From contig CAMBLG010000001.1 in the NCBI GenBank assembly GCA_945868435.1, forward strand, positions 348,470 to 412,469: a DNA stretch of 64,000 nucleotides, read 5' to 3'. The DNA comes from an uncultured Lachnospiraceae bacterium. Its GTDB lineage: Bacteria > Bacillota > Clostridia > Lachnospirales > Lachnospiraceae. Position numbers and translations under genes: made by a program. Each line of letters opens with the position of its first letter. Positions within the stretch are counted from its first letter, which is position 1. The notes beneath the pieces were generated by a model. The model saw only the letters and a program-made list of their open reading frames with translations. It did no database searches and was not told the DNA's origin. Positions 1 through 8,035 of the stretch are shown here, piece by piece.

Positions 1-1
1 T

Positions 2-118
2 GAACTGACCAGCAAGGATGTCGTGCGTCATCCGCTGGTGCAGAGAATTGTACAAGCCTACGATGATTATGAGAAAAAGACTGCTTCCAAAAACAAAAGC
101 AGACAGGAGAGAAAATGA
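2..118 (+). CDS. phoH: PhoH family ATPase, C-terminal end only
   Basis: The reading frame is open from the window edge and encodes only about the last 38 residues, including the RHPLVQRIVQAY segment that closes PhoH-like (YbeZ/PhoL) proteins, then a lysine-rich tail. PhoH proteins are cytoplasmic P-loop NTPases linked to RNA metabolism; the ATPase core lies outside the window. The stop codon overlaps the next start in an ATGA arrangement, so the two genes are translationally coupled. The neighbouring ybeY supports the assignment, because phoH and ybeY are regularly adjacent in bacteria. Confidence 0.8.
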   Translation, partial: ELTSKDVVRHPLVQRIVQAYDDYEKKTASKNKSRQERK

Positions 119-1299
119 AACCAAGGGAAACTGTTAATCTGTACCGGCTCCTGTCTATTACAAGCATCATTCTTGTCACATTTGGTGTGACAGCACTTAT
201 GTGTCTGGGCAATCACTTTTACCTGGATGAATGGCTCTGCCTGTTTTTCCTGGATCTGATATTTGTCTGCATATATTTGTTTGAGTTGGAATATGAGCGC
301 AGGAGTGGAAAGCTTTCGAATAATACAAAAAGCAATTTTATTCGTCTGGCATGCATCTATACCCTGTGTGCAGCGCTGACCTACGGAGCGAGTTATTTGC
401 CGGAATTCTGCAAGCCGGTCATTCTGGTTCCGATTTTGATGTGTGCAGTCTCAAACAGCACAATGGCAATCGTTGTGGGAATCTTTTTTGACATTCTGCT
501 CAGCATTTCGGCGGGAGGATACAGCTATGCATTGATTGCTTTATGCCTTCTGACTCTGCTTGGCGGGGTGCTGGCTGAAGCGTTAAAACATAAGACGTAT
601 CGGCTTTGCCTGTCGTTTCTGATTCTATTTTTAAATATATTGATTCCGGGAATTTTCTATTATCTTTCCTACAAGGAGATGGACAACCGGTGCTTTGTGT
701 ATGGAGCTGTAAACGGTATCGTATCGGCATTTGTGGCGTATTTTCTGTTTGGCAGGATTTGGAAAGAAACCAGTCAGGAAGTGGACAACCAGTATCTGGA
801 CATTGTTTCGGAGGAGTATTCTGAGGTAAAGGCGTTAAAGGATTTTTCCATGCTGGAGTACCGACATGCAAAAAAGGTTTCGGATGTCGCATTCCGCTGT
901 GCCAAAGCAGTGGGGTGTAATGAAAATCTGTGTCTGGCTGCCGGATTTTATTATCGTATGGGGCGTTGGCTGGGCGAACCTTACACGCAGAATGCGATGG
1001 TTAAGGCGGAGAGTTTATGTTTTCCCGAGGCCCTCACGCAGATTCTGTATGAATATTACGGAGAAGAGCAGGCGTTATCCACACCGGAATCCGCGCTGGT
1101 ACACATGGTTGATGCCATTGTAAAAAAGCTGGAGGTCATGCATAAGGATGTGGGAAACAGCCAGTGGAACCGCGATATGTTAATCTATCAGACCCTGAAT
1201 GAGTTTTCATCAACCGGGCTGTATGATCAATCCGGGATGAGTATGAATCAATTTTTGAAAGCGAGAGAATTTCTGGCAAAGGAGGAGAGTTTGTCGTGA
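115..1299 (+). CDS. Membrane protein with degenerate PgpH-like HD domain
   Basis: 394 residues. The first ~215 residues form about seven hydrophobic segments (roughly 12-30, 40-57, 77-93, 100-135, 138-155, 163-184 and 194-213). A soluble C-terminal part of ~180 residues follows. In Clostridia this position between phoH and ybeY normally holds PgpH (YqfF), a 7TM-HD c-di-AMP phosphodiesterase. The soluble part keeps an HD-like layout: a histidine at 251, then the segment at 279-284 where PgpH has YYHDIGK-like sequence, then Asp333. At 281-282 the expected His-Asp pair is Arg-Met, so the metal site is probably lost. There is no large extracellular 7TMR-HDED domain. I infer a non-catalytic or regulatory relative of PgpH; an unrelated membrane protein is possible. 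The start overlaps the phoH stop. Confidence 0.65.
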   Translation: MKPRETVNLYRLLSITSIILVTFGVTALMCLGNHFYLDEWLCLFFLDLIFVCIYLFELEYERRSGKLSNNTKSNFIRLACIYTLCAALTYGASYLPEFCKPVILVPILMCAVSNSTMAIVVGIFFDILLSISAGGYSYALIALCLLTLLGGVLAEALKHKTYRLCLSFLILFLNILIPGIFYYLSYKEMDNRCFVYGAVNGIVSAFVAYFLFGRIWKETSQEVDNQYLDIVSEEYSEVKALKDFSMLEYRHAKKVSDVAFRCAKAVGCNENLCLAAGFYYRMGRWLGEPYTQNAMVKAESLCFPEALTQILYEYYGEEQALSTPESALVHMVDAIVKKLEVMHKDVGNSQWNRDMLIYQTLNEFSSTGLYDQSGMSMNQFLKAREFLAKEESLS

Positions 1300-1793
1300 G
1301 TTTTTGTTTTGAAGAAGAGTGCATGGTGGATTTTGATTTTCCGTACCAAGTTCTTGCCGAGCAGGTAATTGATTTCTGCCTGGATCATGAAGAATTTCCT
1401 TATGCTGCGGAAGTAAACCTGACGCTGACAGACAATGAAGGCATTCATGCAATTAACCGGGAATACCGAAGGATTGACCGACCGACGGATGTGTTATCTT
1501 TCCCGATGTTGTCCTATTCGGCTCCGGGTGATTTCTCTTTCCTGAACAGGGAATGCGAAGATGATTTCAATCCGGATACCGGAGAAGCGATTCTTGGCGA
1601 TATCATCATATCCGTTGACAAGGTTAAGGAGCAGGCTGCAAGCTATGGCCATAGCGAGAAACGGGAATTTGCATTTTTGATCGTACATAGTATGTTGCAT
1701 CTGTTCGGTTATGATCATATGACAGAGGAGGAAGCTCCTGTCATGGAAGAAAAGCAGAGACAGATATTGGAGGCTATGAATATCCTGCGTTGA
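1296..1793 (+). CDS. ybeY: Endoribonuclease YbeY (rRNA maturation factor)
   Basis: 165 residues from a GTG start. The GTG is chosen because AAAGGAGG lies ten bases upstream, whereas the first ATG (1323) has no such site. YbeY is a single-domain zinc endoribonuclease acting in 16S rRNA 3' processing and ribosome quality control. The signature HSMLHLFGYDH, three zinc-ligand histidines in an HxxxHxxxxxH pattern, is present near the C-terminus. Length is normal. It overlaps the preceding stop by four bases and follows phoH at one gene's distance, the classical neighbourhood. Confidence 0.95.
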   Translation: MSFCFEEECMVDFDFPYQVLAEQVIDFCLDHEEFPYAAEVNLTLTDNEGIHAINREYRRIDRPTDVLSFPMLSYSAPGDFSFLNRECEDDFNPDTGEAILGDIIISVDKVKEQAASYGHSEKREFAFLIVHSMLHLFGYDHMTEEEAPVMEEKQRQILEAMNILR

Positions 1794-1836
1794 TTGCGCA
1801 GATAACAAATAAGAAGGAAAACGAAAAGGAGACATT

Positions 1837-2931
1837 ATGAAAAAGAATATATGGATTTGTGCTTTTGCGACAATCTGTGCGGGAGCAATATTGACAGGCT
1901 GTGGAAAAGAAAAACCAGCGCCGCAGGAAAGCCAGCTTCCGGAGCCGACAGAGGTGGCACAGGTAATTGAGACAGAGACGCAGGAGCCGGCCACCGAGAC
2001 CCATGAAGGAGAGGCAAGAAGTCCGTTTACAGGCGAGTGGATCGATGAGACGGTTGCAACGAAACGACCGGTTGCCGTTATGACAGAGAACACGAAGGTG
2101 ACGCTGCCACAGTACGGGCTGGGACAGGCAGATGTCATTTATGAATGTCCGGTAGAGGGCGGTATTACGCGACTTATGGCCATTTACCAGGATTATTCCG
2201 GTATGGAACGGGTGGGCAATGTCAGAAGCTGCCGCCTGTATTATGTATATTTTGCCAAGGAATTCGATGCAATTTATTTCCATGCAGGAGAGAGCAAGTA
2301 TGCGTTGGATGTACTGAACAGTTCCTTTATTGACAATGTAGACGGAATTACCGGAAAGGGCGGACAGTACTTCTACCGGGACAACAGTCGCAAAGCGCCC
2401 CATAATCTGTATACAACTTCAGATCTGATTGCATCCGGTATTGAGAAGTATGGTTTTTCTACCATGCTCTCGGATTCTTACGGCAGCCATTATCAGTTTG
2501 CAACAGAGGAGGAACCTAACCTTTTGACGGACGGCGTGGATGCAACAAAGATTTCCATGTATTATGTTGACCCTAAGCCTTGGTTTGAGTACAATAGTGA
2601 AGATGGTCTGTATTATCGGTTTGAGTTCGGTGCTCCGCAGAAGGATGGACTTACGGATCAGCAGATTGCAGTGACCAACATCATTATTCAGAATTGCTAC
2701 AGCACCTTAAAGGATTCCAGCAACGGTACTCTGGATATTGATTATCAGTCCGGAGGAACCGGAAAGTTTATTACAAAGGGCAAAGCAATCGATATTACGT
2801 GGTCAAGAGAATCCTCTTCGGCCAAAACAAAGTATTACGATACCAATGGCAATGAGATTGTGCTGAATCCGGGAACAACCTGGGTAGAAATTGTTGAGAA
2901 CAGTAAGGCTGACAAGAATACAATCAACTAG
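1837..2931 (+). CDS. DUF3048 family lipoprotein (YerB-like)
   Basis: 364 residues. The N-terminus is a lipoprotein signal: KK, a hydrophobic run, then LTGC with the lipidated cysteine at 22, followed by a Pro/Glu/Thr-rich linker to about residue 60. The rest matches the DUF3048 family (B. subtilis YerB), with the recognisable PVAVMTEN, YECPVEGGITRLMAIY and VGNVRSCR stretches. The protein should be anchored on the outer face of the membrane. The family has no settled biochemical function. AAAAGGAGAC lies before the ATG. LspA, encoded at 29004, would process the signal peptide. Confidence 0.88.
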   Translation: MKKNIWICAFATICAGAILTGCGKEKPAPQESQLPEPTEVAQVIETETQEPATETHEGEARSPFTGEWIDETVATKRPVAVMTENTKVTLPQYGLGQADVIYECPVEGGITRLMAIYQDYSGMERVGNVRSCRLYYVYFAKEFDAIYFHAGESKYALDVLNSSFIDNVDGITGKGGQYFYRDNSRKAPHNLYTTSDLIASGIEKYGFSTMLSDSYGSHYQFATEEEPNLLTDGVDATKISMYYVDPKPWFEYNSEDGLYYRFEFGAPQKDGLTDQQIAVTNIIIQNCYSTLKDSSNGTLDIDYQSGGTGKFITKGKAIDITWSRESSSAKTKYYDTNGNEIVLNPGTTWVEIVENSKADKNTIN

Positions 2932-2949
2932 CTGACAGAGGTTATTGAT

Positions 2950-4617
2950 ATGGGTAAATCCAAGCAGAACGGAACGAATTTTCTCGTTCAGGGCTCAATT
3001 TTAGCAATTGCATCGATCATAAGCAGGATTATCGGATTGATCTATCGTATTCCGATGACGGAAATTATCGGAGATGTGGGCAACAACTATTATGGTTGTG
3101 CTTTCGATGTTTACAATATTGTTCTGACCATATCCTCTTTTAGTCTTCCTCAGGCAGTTTCCAAAACGGTTTCTGCACAGGTGGCGAAAGGGCATTACAA
3201 GAATGCGTATCAGGTGTTTAAGGGGGCAATGCTTTTTGGTCTGGGATCCGGTTTGATTGCAGCTCTCGTTGTATATTTTGGTGCGGGATTTTTCACAGGG
3301 ACCTTGCTTAAGACGCCATATAGCGTGTTCGCGTTAAAGGTACTCGCACCGGTGTTGGTAGTTGTGGCAGTCTTGGGTGTGCTGAGAGGCTTTTTTCAGG
3401 GACTGGGTACAATGATGCCGAGTGCAATCTCACAGATTATCGAGCAGATTGCCAATGCCATTGCCAGTGTGTGGGCGGCCTATGTTCTTTTTGGATACGG
3501 AACGAGGATTGGCGCTGTGTTGGGTGACAGTGAGCATTATGGTCCGGCTTACGGTGCTGCTGGTGGAACCTTGGGAACCGCAACCGGTGCGGTATTCGGA
3601 CTTCTTTTCATGATTTTTGTATACACCGTTTATATGCGTGTGTTCAAAAAACGTATGAGGCGGGAGAGAGGTGCCAATGTCAGTCCGTTCTGGTATACCT
3701 TTAAGCTTTTGATTATTACGATCATTCCGGTACTTTTGAGTACGACCATTTACAATATCAGCGGAATTATTGATCAGGGAATTTTTAAGAATGTGGCATT
3801 GCTCCAGGGATATACGGAACATGAGGTTGATGTATGGTGGGGCGTTTTTTCCGGAAAATACAAGCTTCTCATTAATATTCCGATTGCAATTGCATCCGCT
3901 ATGGCCGCATCCTCGGTTCCGACTCTGACAGCAAGCTTTGTGGAGAAGGATATGGAGCGAGTGAAAAGCCAGATTGCAGCGGCAATTCGGTTCGTTATGA
4001 TTATCGCATTCCCCTGTACCATGGGACTTACCGTGCTGGCAAAGCCGATCTTTGTTATGCTGTTCCCGGGAACTTCGGCCACTGCCGATATTGCGGCAAC
4101 CATGATGCTGTGGGGATCTTCTGCGGTAATATTCTATGCGTTATCTACCCTGTCCAATGGGTTGCTTCAGGGAATTGACCGATTGAAGGTTCCGGTTATA
4201 AACGCGGTGATCGCTCTGGTGGCACACGTCATTTTACTTGTGCTTCTCATGATGTTCTTCCGATTGAATATCTATGCGGTTGTTGTGGCCAATGTATTTT
4301 TTGCCCTGCTCATGTGTATCTTAAATTCCAGAGCCTTGACCAAATACAGTGGCTATCATCAGGAGATAAAAAAGACCTTTTTGATTCCTCTTATATGTTC
4401 TCTCATTATGGGAGTGATTACTTACTTTGCTTACAAAGGCCTTTACGCACTGTGTAAGATCAATTCTGTAGCAGCCATTGTGGCTATTTTAGTGGCAGTT
4501 ATTGTCTACGCAGTGACCCTGTTACTCCTAAAAGGGGTAAATGAGGAAGATATTTTGAGCTTCCCGAAGGGAACCTTACTGGTGCGTATTGCCAAAACTT
4601 TACATCTACTGCGATAA
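2950..4617 (+). CDS. Polysaccharide/lipid flippase, SpoVB/MurJ-like (MOP superfamily)
   Basis: 555 residues with about 14 hydrophobic helices across the whole length, the architecture of MOP-superfamily exporters. The N-terminus (FLVQGSILAIASIISRIIGLIYRIP) resembles SpoVB, YtgP and other Firmicutes flippases. These move undecaprenyl-linked cell wall or polysaccharide precursors across the membrane. Here it could carry lipid II in growth or act in sporulation; the sequence does not decide. It begins 18 bases after the DUF3048 stop, so it is probably cotranscribed. Its end carries a promoter for the next gene. Confidence 0.88.
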   Translation: MGKSKQNGTNFLVQGSILAIASIISRIIGLIYRIPMTEIIGDVGNNYYGCAFDVYNIVLTISSFSLPQAVSKTVSAQVAKGHYKNAYQVFKGAMLFGLGSGLIAALVVYFGAGFFTGTLLKTPYSVFALKVLAPVLVVVAVLGVLRGFFQGLGTMMPSAISQIIEQIANAIASVWAAYVLFGYGTRIGAVLGDSEHYGPAYGAAGGTLGTATGAVFGLLFMIFVYTVYMRVFKKRMRRERGANVSPFWYTFKLLIITIIPVLLSTTIYNISGIIDQGIFKNVALLQGYTEHEVDVWWGVFSGKYKLLINIPIAIASAMAASSVPTLTASFVEKDMERVKSQIAAAIRFVMIIAFPCTMGLTVLAKPIFVMLFPGTSATADIAATMMLWGSSAVIFYALSTLSNGLLQGIDRLKVPVINAVIALVAHVILLVLLMMFFRLNIYAVVVANVFFALLMCILNSRALTKYSGYHQEIKKTFLIPLICSLIMGVITYFAYKGLYALCKINSVAAIVAILVAVIVYAVTLLLLKGVNEEDILSFPKGTLLVRIAKTLHLLR

Positions 4618-4629
4618 AATTGGTATAAT
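4599..4629 (+). promoter_or_regulatory. Probable extended -10 promoter
   Basis: TTTACA (4599-4604) and TATAAT (4624-4629) are separated by 19 bases, with TGG directly before the -10, an extended -10 element that can tolerate the long spacer. It would drive the small BofC-like gene, starting about 30 bases before its ribosome binding site, and lies partly inside the flippase gene. Confidence 0.5.
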
Positions 4630-4667
4630 TATGTAAAATATGCAGATACTTATTTGGGGTGATGAAA

Positions 4668-5030
4668 ATGAAACGAAGAATAAGTATCTGCATTATTGTT
4701 TTTACAGTGTTAATATCAGCGGCTATTTTCCGGGCAAATACCGATTCCGATACACCGCAGGAATCCCAGATTGGACAGTCGGTGCCGGATACCCGGGATA
4801 CAGAACAGACAACCGCGGTCAATACCGGCCACACGATTCCCTATCCTTATTTGCTGAAAGATCTGGACGGAAATGTGGTTTTGTATTGTGATAATTCGTC
4901 GCAAAATTTTATGGAGACCGGCATTCGAACGGCAGATCTGCCAATGGATCTGCAGCAACGACTGAAGAACGGAATTGGGTTTGAGAGCCAGGAGGAACTG
5001 TTTGATTTCCTCGAGAGTTATTCCAGTTGA
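4668..5030 (+). CDS. Small membrane-anchored protein with BofC-like C-terminal domain
   Basis: 120 residues from ATG 4668, chosen because GGGGTG lies six bases upstream; GTG 4659 and ATG 4662 are in frame but too close to that site. Residues 4-20 form a single membrane anchor or signal helix, followed by a polar Thr/Ser/Gln linker to ~55. The C-terminal ~60 residues (YLLKDLDGNVVLY... to the end) resemble the C-terminal domain of BofC. In B. subtilis BofC is a forespore intermembrane inhibitor of SpoIVB signalling. The domain occurs alone in many Lachnospiraceae proteins, so a sporulation role is only inferred. It has its own promoter. Confidence 0.65.
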   Translation: MKRRISICIIVFTVLISAAIFRANTDSDTPQESQIGQSVPDTRDTEQTTAVNTGHTIPYPYLLKDLDGNVVLYCDNSSQNFMETGIRTADLPMDLQQRLKNGIGFESQEELFDFLESYSS

Positions 5031-5109
5031 TTTGTTGAATGTTTTCCCCTTTTGTGCTAAAATTTTTGTCGAAAGTCAAAGACCAAAAAGATTGGGAGAA
5101 GTACCTGAT

Positions 5110-6345
5110 ATGAGCCGAAAGGGAAAGAAAATCTGGGATGTGATCATAATTGGAGCGGGTGCCTCCGGCATGATGGCGGCTATAACCGCAGCCGGAAGGG
5201 GAAAGTCCGTTCTTTTGCTGGAGCAGATGGACAAACCCGGGAAGAAGCTTCTGGCAACCGGCAATGGAAAATGCAACTATACCAATGCGCATATGCAGGC
5301 GGAGTGCTTTCATGGGGATCCTGTCTTTGTTCAGCATATACTGGATCGCTTTTCACATCAGGATTGTGTGGCATTCTTTCGGGAATTGGGAATCTACCCC
5401 AAAGAGAAAAACGGATATTTCTATCCGAATTCCGAACAGGCGGCTTCCGTACTTCAGGTATTGGAGAGGGAACTAATCCGCCGTAAGGTGACTCTTCTTA
5501 CCGGCACATGTCTTAAGCAGATTGAGCAGGATTCCTATAGCTATATCTGTGACACATCCGCCGGGTGTTATTATGGGAAAAATTTGATTTTGGCAACCGG
5601 CCTTCTCGCTGCACCAAAGCTGGGCAGCAATGGTTCTGCATTTGGTGCCATCAAGGAACTTGGGCATCGATTTATGCCCATCCTTCCTGCACTCTGCGGG
5701 TTCTATTGTGATGGAATGCCGTTTAAGAAGGTTTCCGGAGTCCGCTGCGAAGCGCTTTTGACGTTGAGCATTGATGGACAGGTTGCAGAGAAAGAGCGCG
5801 GCGAGTTGCAACTGACTGATTACGGGGTTTCCGGAATCCCGGTATTCCAGCTTTCTTCTCCTGCCGTGCGGGCATTGTATGAAAAAAAGGCAGTCCGTAT
5901 GCAGATCAATTTTTTGCCACAGATGGATTCCAAAGCTCTGTCGGAAGAACTTCAAGGGAGAAGAGAACGAAGCTATGAGGAAGAGACTGCAGAACAGCTT
6001 TTGTGCGGTCTCGTAAACCAGAAATTGATCGGTGTCTGCCTGGTATCGGCAGGGATCAAACCGGATACAAAGACGATCATGCTTTCCGATAAATGCCTTC
6101 GTGCAATCGCAAAGGTACTAACCCAAACGGAGGTAACGCTCCTTCGGGTGAGGGAGGCAGAGTATGCACAGGTGTGTACCGGCGGAATCAGGACCACGGA
6201 TGTCAATCCTGACACATTGGAGTCTCTGATATGTCCGGGTGTTTACATCGCAGGAGAACTGTTGGATGTGGACGGAATCTGTGGAGGCTACAATCTGCAG
6301 TGGGCCTGGTCCACGGGGTATGTGGCAGGACAAAGTGTAGGATAG
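5110..6345 (+). CDS. FAD-dependent oxidoreductase, HI0933/BaiN (YtfK) family
   Basis: 411 residues from ATG 5110, with GGGAGAA upstream; the frame is open further upstream but without a better start. The N-terminal Rossmann motif for FAD (VIIIGAGASGMMAA) is followed by PGKKLLATGNGKCNYTN, the hallmark of the HI0933-like aminoacetone oxidase/BaiN flavoprotein family. The C-terminal ICGGYNLQWAWSTGYVAG segment is the usual second FAD-contact motif. The family includes BaiN of bile-acid metabolism and many members without known substrate; nothing here supports bile-acid chemistry. It is followed after 34 bases by another flavoprotein gene. Confidence 0.88.
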   Translation: MSRKGKKIWDVIIIGAGASGMMAAITAAGRGKSVLLLEQMDKPGKKLLATGNGKCNYTNAHMQAECFHGDPVFVQHILDRFSHQDCVAFFRELGIYPKEKNGYFYPNSEQAASVLQVLERELIRRKVTLLTGTCLKQIEQDSYSYICDTSAGCYYGKNLILATGLLAAPKLGSNGSAFGAIKELGHRFMPILPALCGFYCDGMPFKKVSGVRCEALLTLSIDGQVAEKERGELQLTDYGVSGIPVFQLSSPAVRALYEKKAVRMQINFLPQMDSKALSEELQGRRERSYEEETAEQLLCGLVNQKLIGVCLVSAGIKPDTKTIMLSDKCLRAIAKVLTQTEVTLLRVREAEYAQVCTGGIRTTDVNPDTLESLICPGVYIAGELLDVDGICGGYNLQWAWSTGYVAGQSVG

Positions 6346-6379
6346 GACCCTGTTGGTCCATCAAATAAAGGAAAAATCT

Positions 6380-7969
6380 ATGTTACGAATTAACCAGTTG
6401 AAATTGCCGGTAGGACATACCGATGCCCAGTTGACAGAACGAATACGAAAACTATTGCGGCTCAAACCGGATGTCGCATTTTCCTATGAGATTGCAAAGA
6501 AATCTATCGATGCAAGGAAGAAACCGGAACTCTATTATGTTTATTCTATTCTTGTGACAGTCGCACATGAGGAAGCAATTGTAAAGCGGTTACATAATCC
6601 TTCTGTCATACTTGCAAAGAAAACAAATTATACCTTTCCAGAGCCGGGCACGAATCCGTTAGAACATCGTCCGGTGATTGTCGGTGCAGGTCCCGCAGGC
6701 TTGTTTGCAGCCTACCAGTTGGCAGAAGCCGGTTATGCGCCGGTTATTCTGGAGCGTGGGCGCAAAGTAGAAGATCGGACAAGAGATGTGGAGCAATTTT
6801 GGAAGACAGGGATATTGCTTCCTGACTCCAATGTACAGTTTGGAGAGGGCGGTGCCGGAACTTTTTCCGATGGCAAACTGAATACTGTGGTAAAGGATCC
6901 TTCCGGACGGAATGCTTATGTTCTTTCCACTTTTGTGCGCTTTGGTGCGCCGGAGCAGATTCTGTATGAGAATAAACCGCATATCGGAACGGATATTTTG
7001 ATGTCAGTCATGCAGAATATGCGAAAGTATTTGCTGGAAAAGGGTGCAACCATCCATTTCGAGACGAAAATGACGGACCTTGTAATCGAACGGGGACAGT
7101 GTGTCGGCGTTCAGACGGACAAGGAGTTTTTCGCTGCAGAAGTGATTATCCTCGCGCTGGGACACAGTGCAAGAGATACCTTTTTGATGCTGGACGGACG
7201 AAATGTTCCCATGGAAGCCAAAAGCTTTGCGGTAGGATTCCGCGTTGAGCACCCTCAATCCATGATTGATCATGCCATGTATGGCGGTTGGGCAGGAGAG
7301 AAGCTTCCTGCGGCTCCCTATAAGGTGACTTCGAATTTCCCAAACGGAAGGGGTGTTTATTCCTTCTGCATGTGTCCCGGCGGATACGTGGTCAATGCAT
7401 CTTCCGAGGAGAATGCCACCTGTGTCAATGGCATGAGTTATGCAAAACGCGACGGAAACAATGCCAACTCCGCCATTATCGTGTCGGTGAATCCTTCCGA
7501 TTTTGGCAGCGAAGGAGCATTGGCGGGAATGCAGTATCAGCGGAACTTGGAAAAGGCCTGCTATGAACTTGGTCATGGCCGGATTCCACAGCAGCTATAC
7601 GGTGATTATGTCCAGAATACCGTAAGCTTAAGCTACGGAGAGTTTGCGTCTCAGACGAAGGGAGATACGGTGTTTGCCAATCTGAGGGGACTCATGTCCG
7701 CAGATATGGAGCAGTCCTTTATGGAGGGAATGGCGCATTTTTCCAGAATTGTCGCGGATTTTGACCGCAGGGATGCCATTCTGTCAGGCATGGAAACCCG
7801 GACCTCTTCACCGGTCCGCATTCTTCGGGATGAACGTTGTGAAAGCGCGGTAAAAGGAATCTATCCCTGTGGAGAGGGAGCCGGCTATGCAGGAGGTATT
7901 ATGTCTGCTGCCATGGACGGGCTGAAGGTGGCATCCTCTATCATGGAAAAGTACGCGCCGGCGGAATAA
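6380..7969 (+). CDS. FAD-dependent dehydrogenase, COG2509 family
   Basis: 529 residues from ATG 6380, chosen for AAAGGA eight bases upstream; an in-frame TTG at 6353 is less likely. An N-terminal ~90-residue domain with a DAxKKPE(L)YYVY-type segment precedes the FAD-binding motif PVIVGAGPAGLFAAYQLAEAG. NVQFGEGGAGTFSDGKLNT and the C-terminal PCGEGAGYAGGIMSAAMDG are typical of COG2509 flavoproteins. These are cytoplasmic oxidoreductases of unknown physiological substrate. It probably forms a transcription unit with the upstream flavoprotein. A short GC-rich hairpin overlaps its end, without a U-run. Confidence 0.87.
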   Translation: MLRINQLKLPVGHTDAQLTERIRKLLRLKPDVAFSYEIAKKSIDARKKPELYYVYSILVTVAHEEAIVKRLHNPSVILAKKTNYTFPEPGTNPLEHRPVIVGAGPAGLFAAYQLAEAGYAPVILERGRKVEDRTRDVEQFWKTGILLPDSNVQFGEGGAGTFSDGKLNTVVKDPSGRNAYVLSTFVRFGAPEQILYENKPHIGTDILMSVMQNMRKYLLEKGATIHFETKMTDLVIERGQCVGVQTDKEFFAAEVIILALGHSARDTFLMLDGRNVPMEAKSFAVGFRVEHPQSMIDHAMYGGWAGEKLPAAPYKVTSNFPNGRGVYSFCMCPGGYVVNASSEENATCVNGMSYAKRDGNNANSAIIVSVNPSDFGSEGALAGMQYQRNLEKACYELGHGRIPQQLYGDYVQNTVSLSYGEFASQTKGDTVFANLRGLMSADMEQSFMEGMAHFSRIVADFDRRDAILSGMETRTSSPVRILRDERCESAVKGIYPCGEGAGYAGGIMSAAMDGLKVASSIMEKYAPAE

Positions 7970-8035
7970 ATTCCGTCCGCACACCGGTGAAAGCAGAAAC
8001 AGCTAATTGAGAAAAGGTTGGAATATAAAATTACG

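Noticed and set aside
1494..2403. Long overlapping minus-strand frames opposite ybeY and the DUF3048 gene
   Set aside because: Antisense to well supported genes with good ribosome binding sites; the translations are low-complexity and not protein-like.
7004..7576. A 190-codon minus-strand frame inside the COG2509 flavoprotein gene
   Set aside because: No start signal and no protein features; the plus-strand gene is certain.
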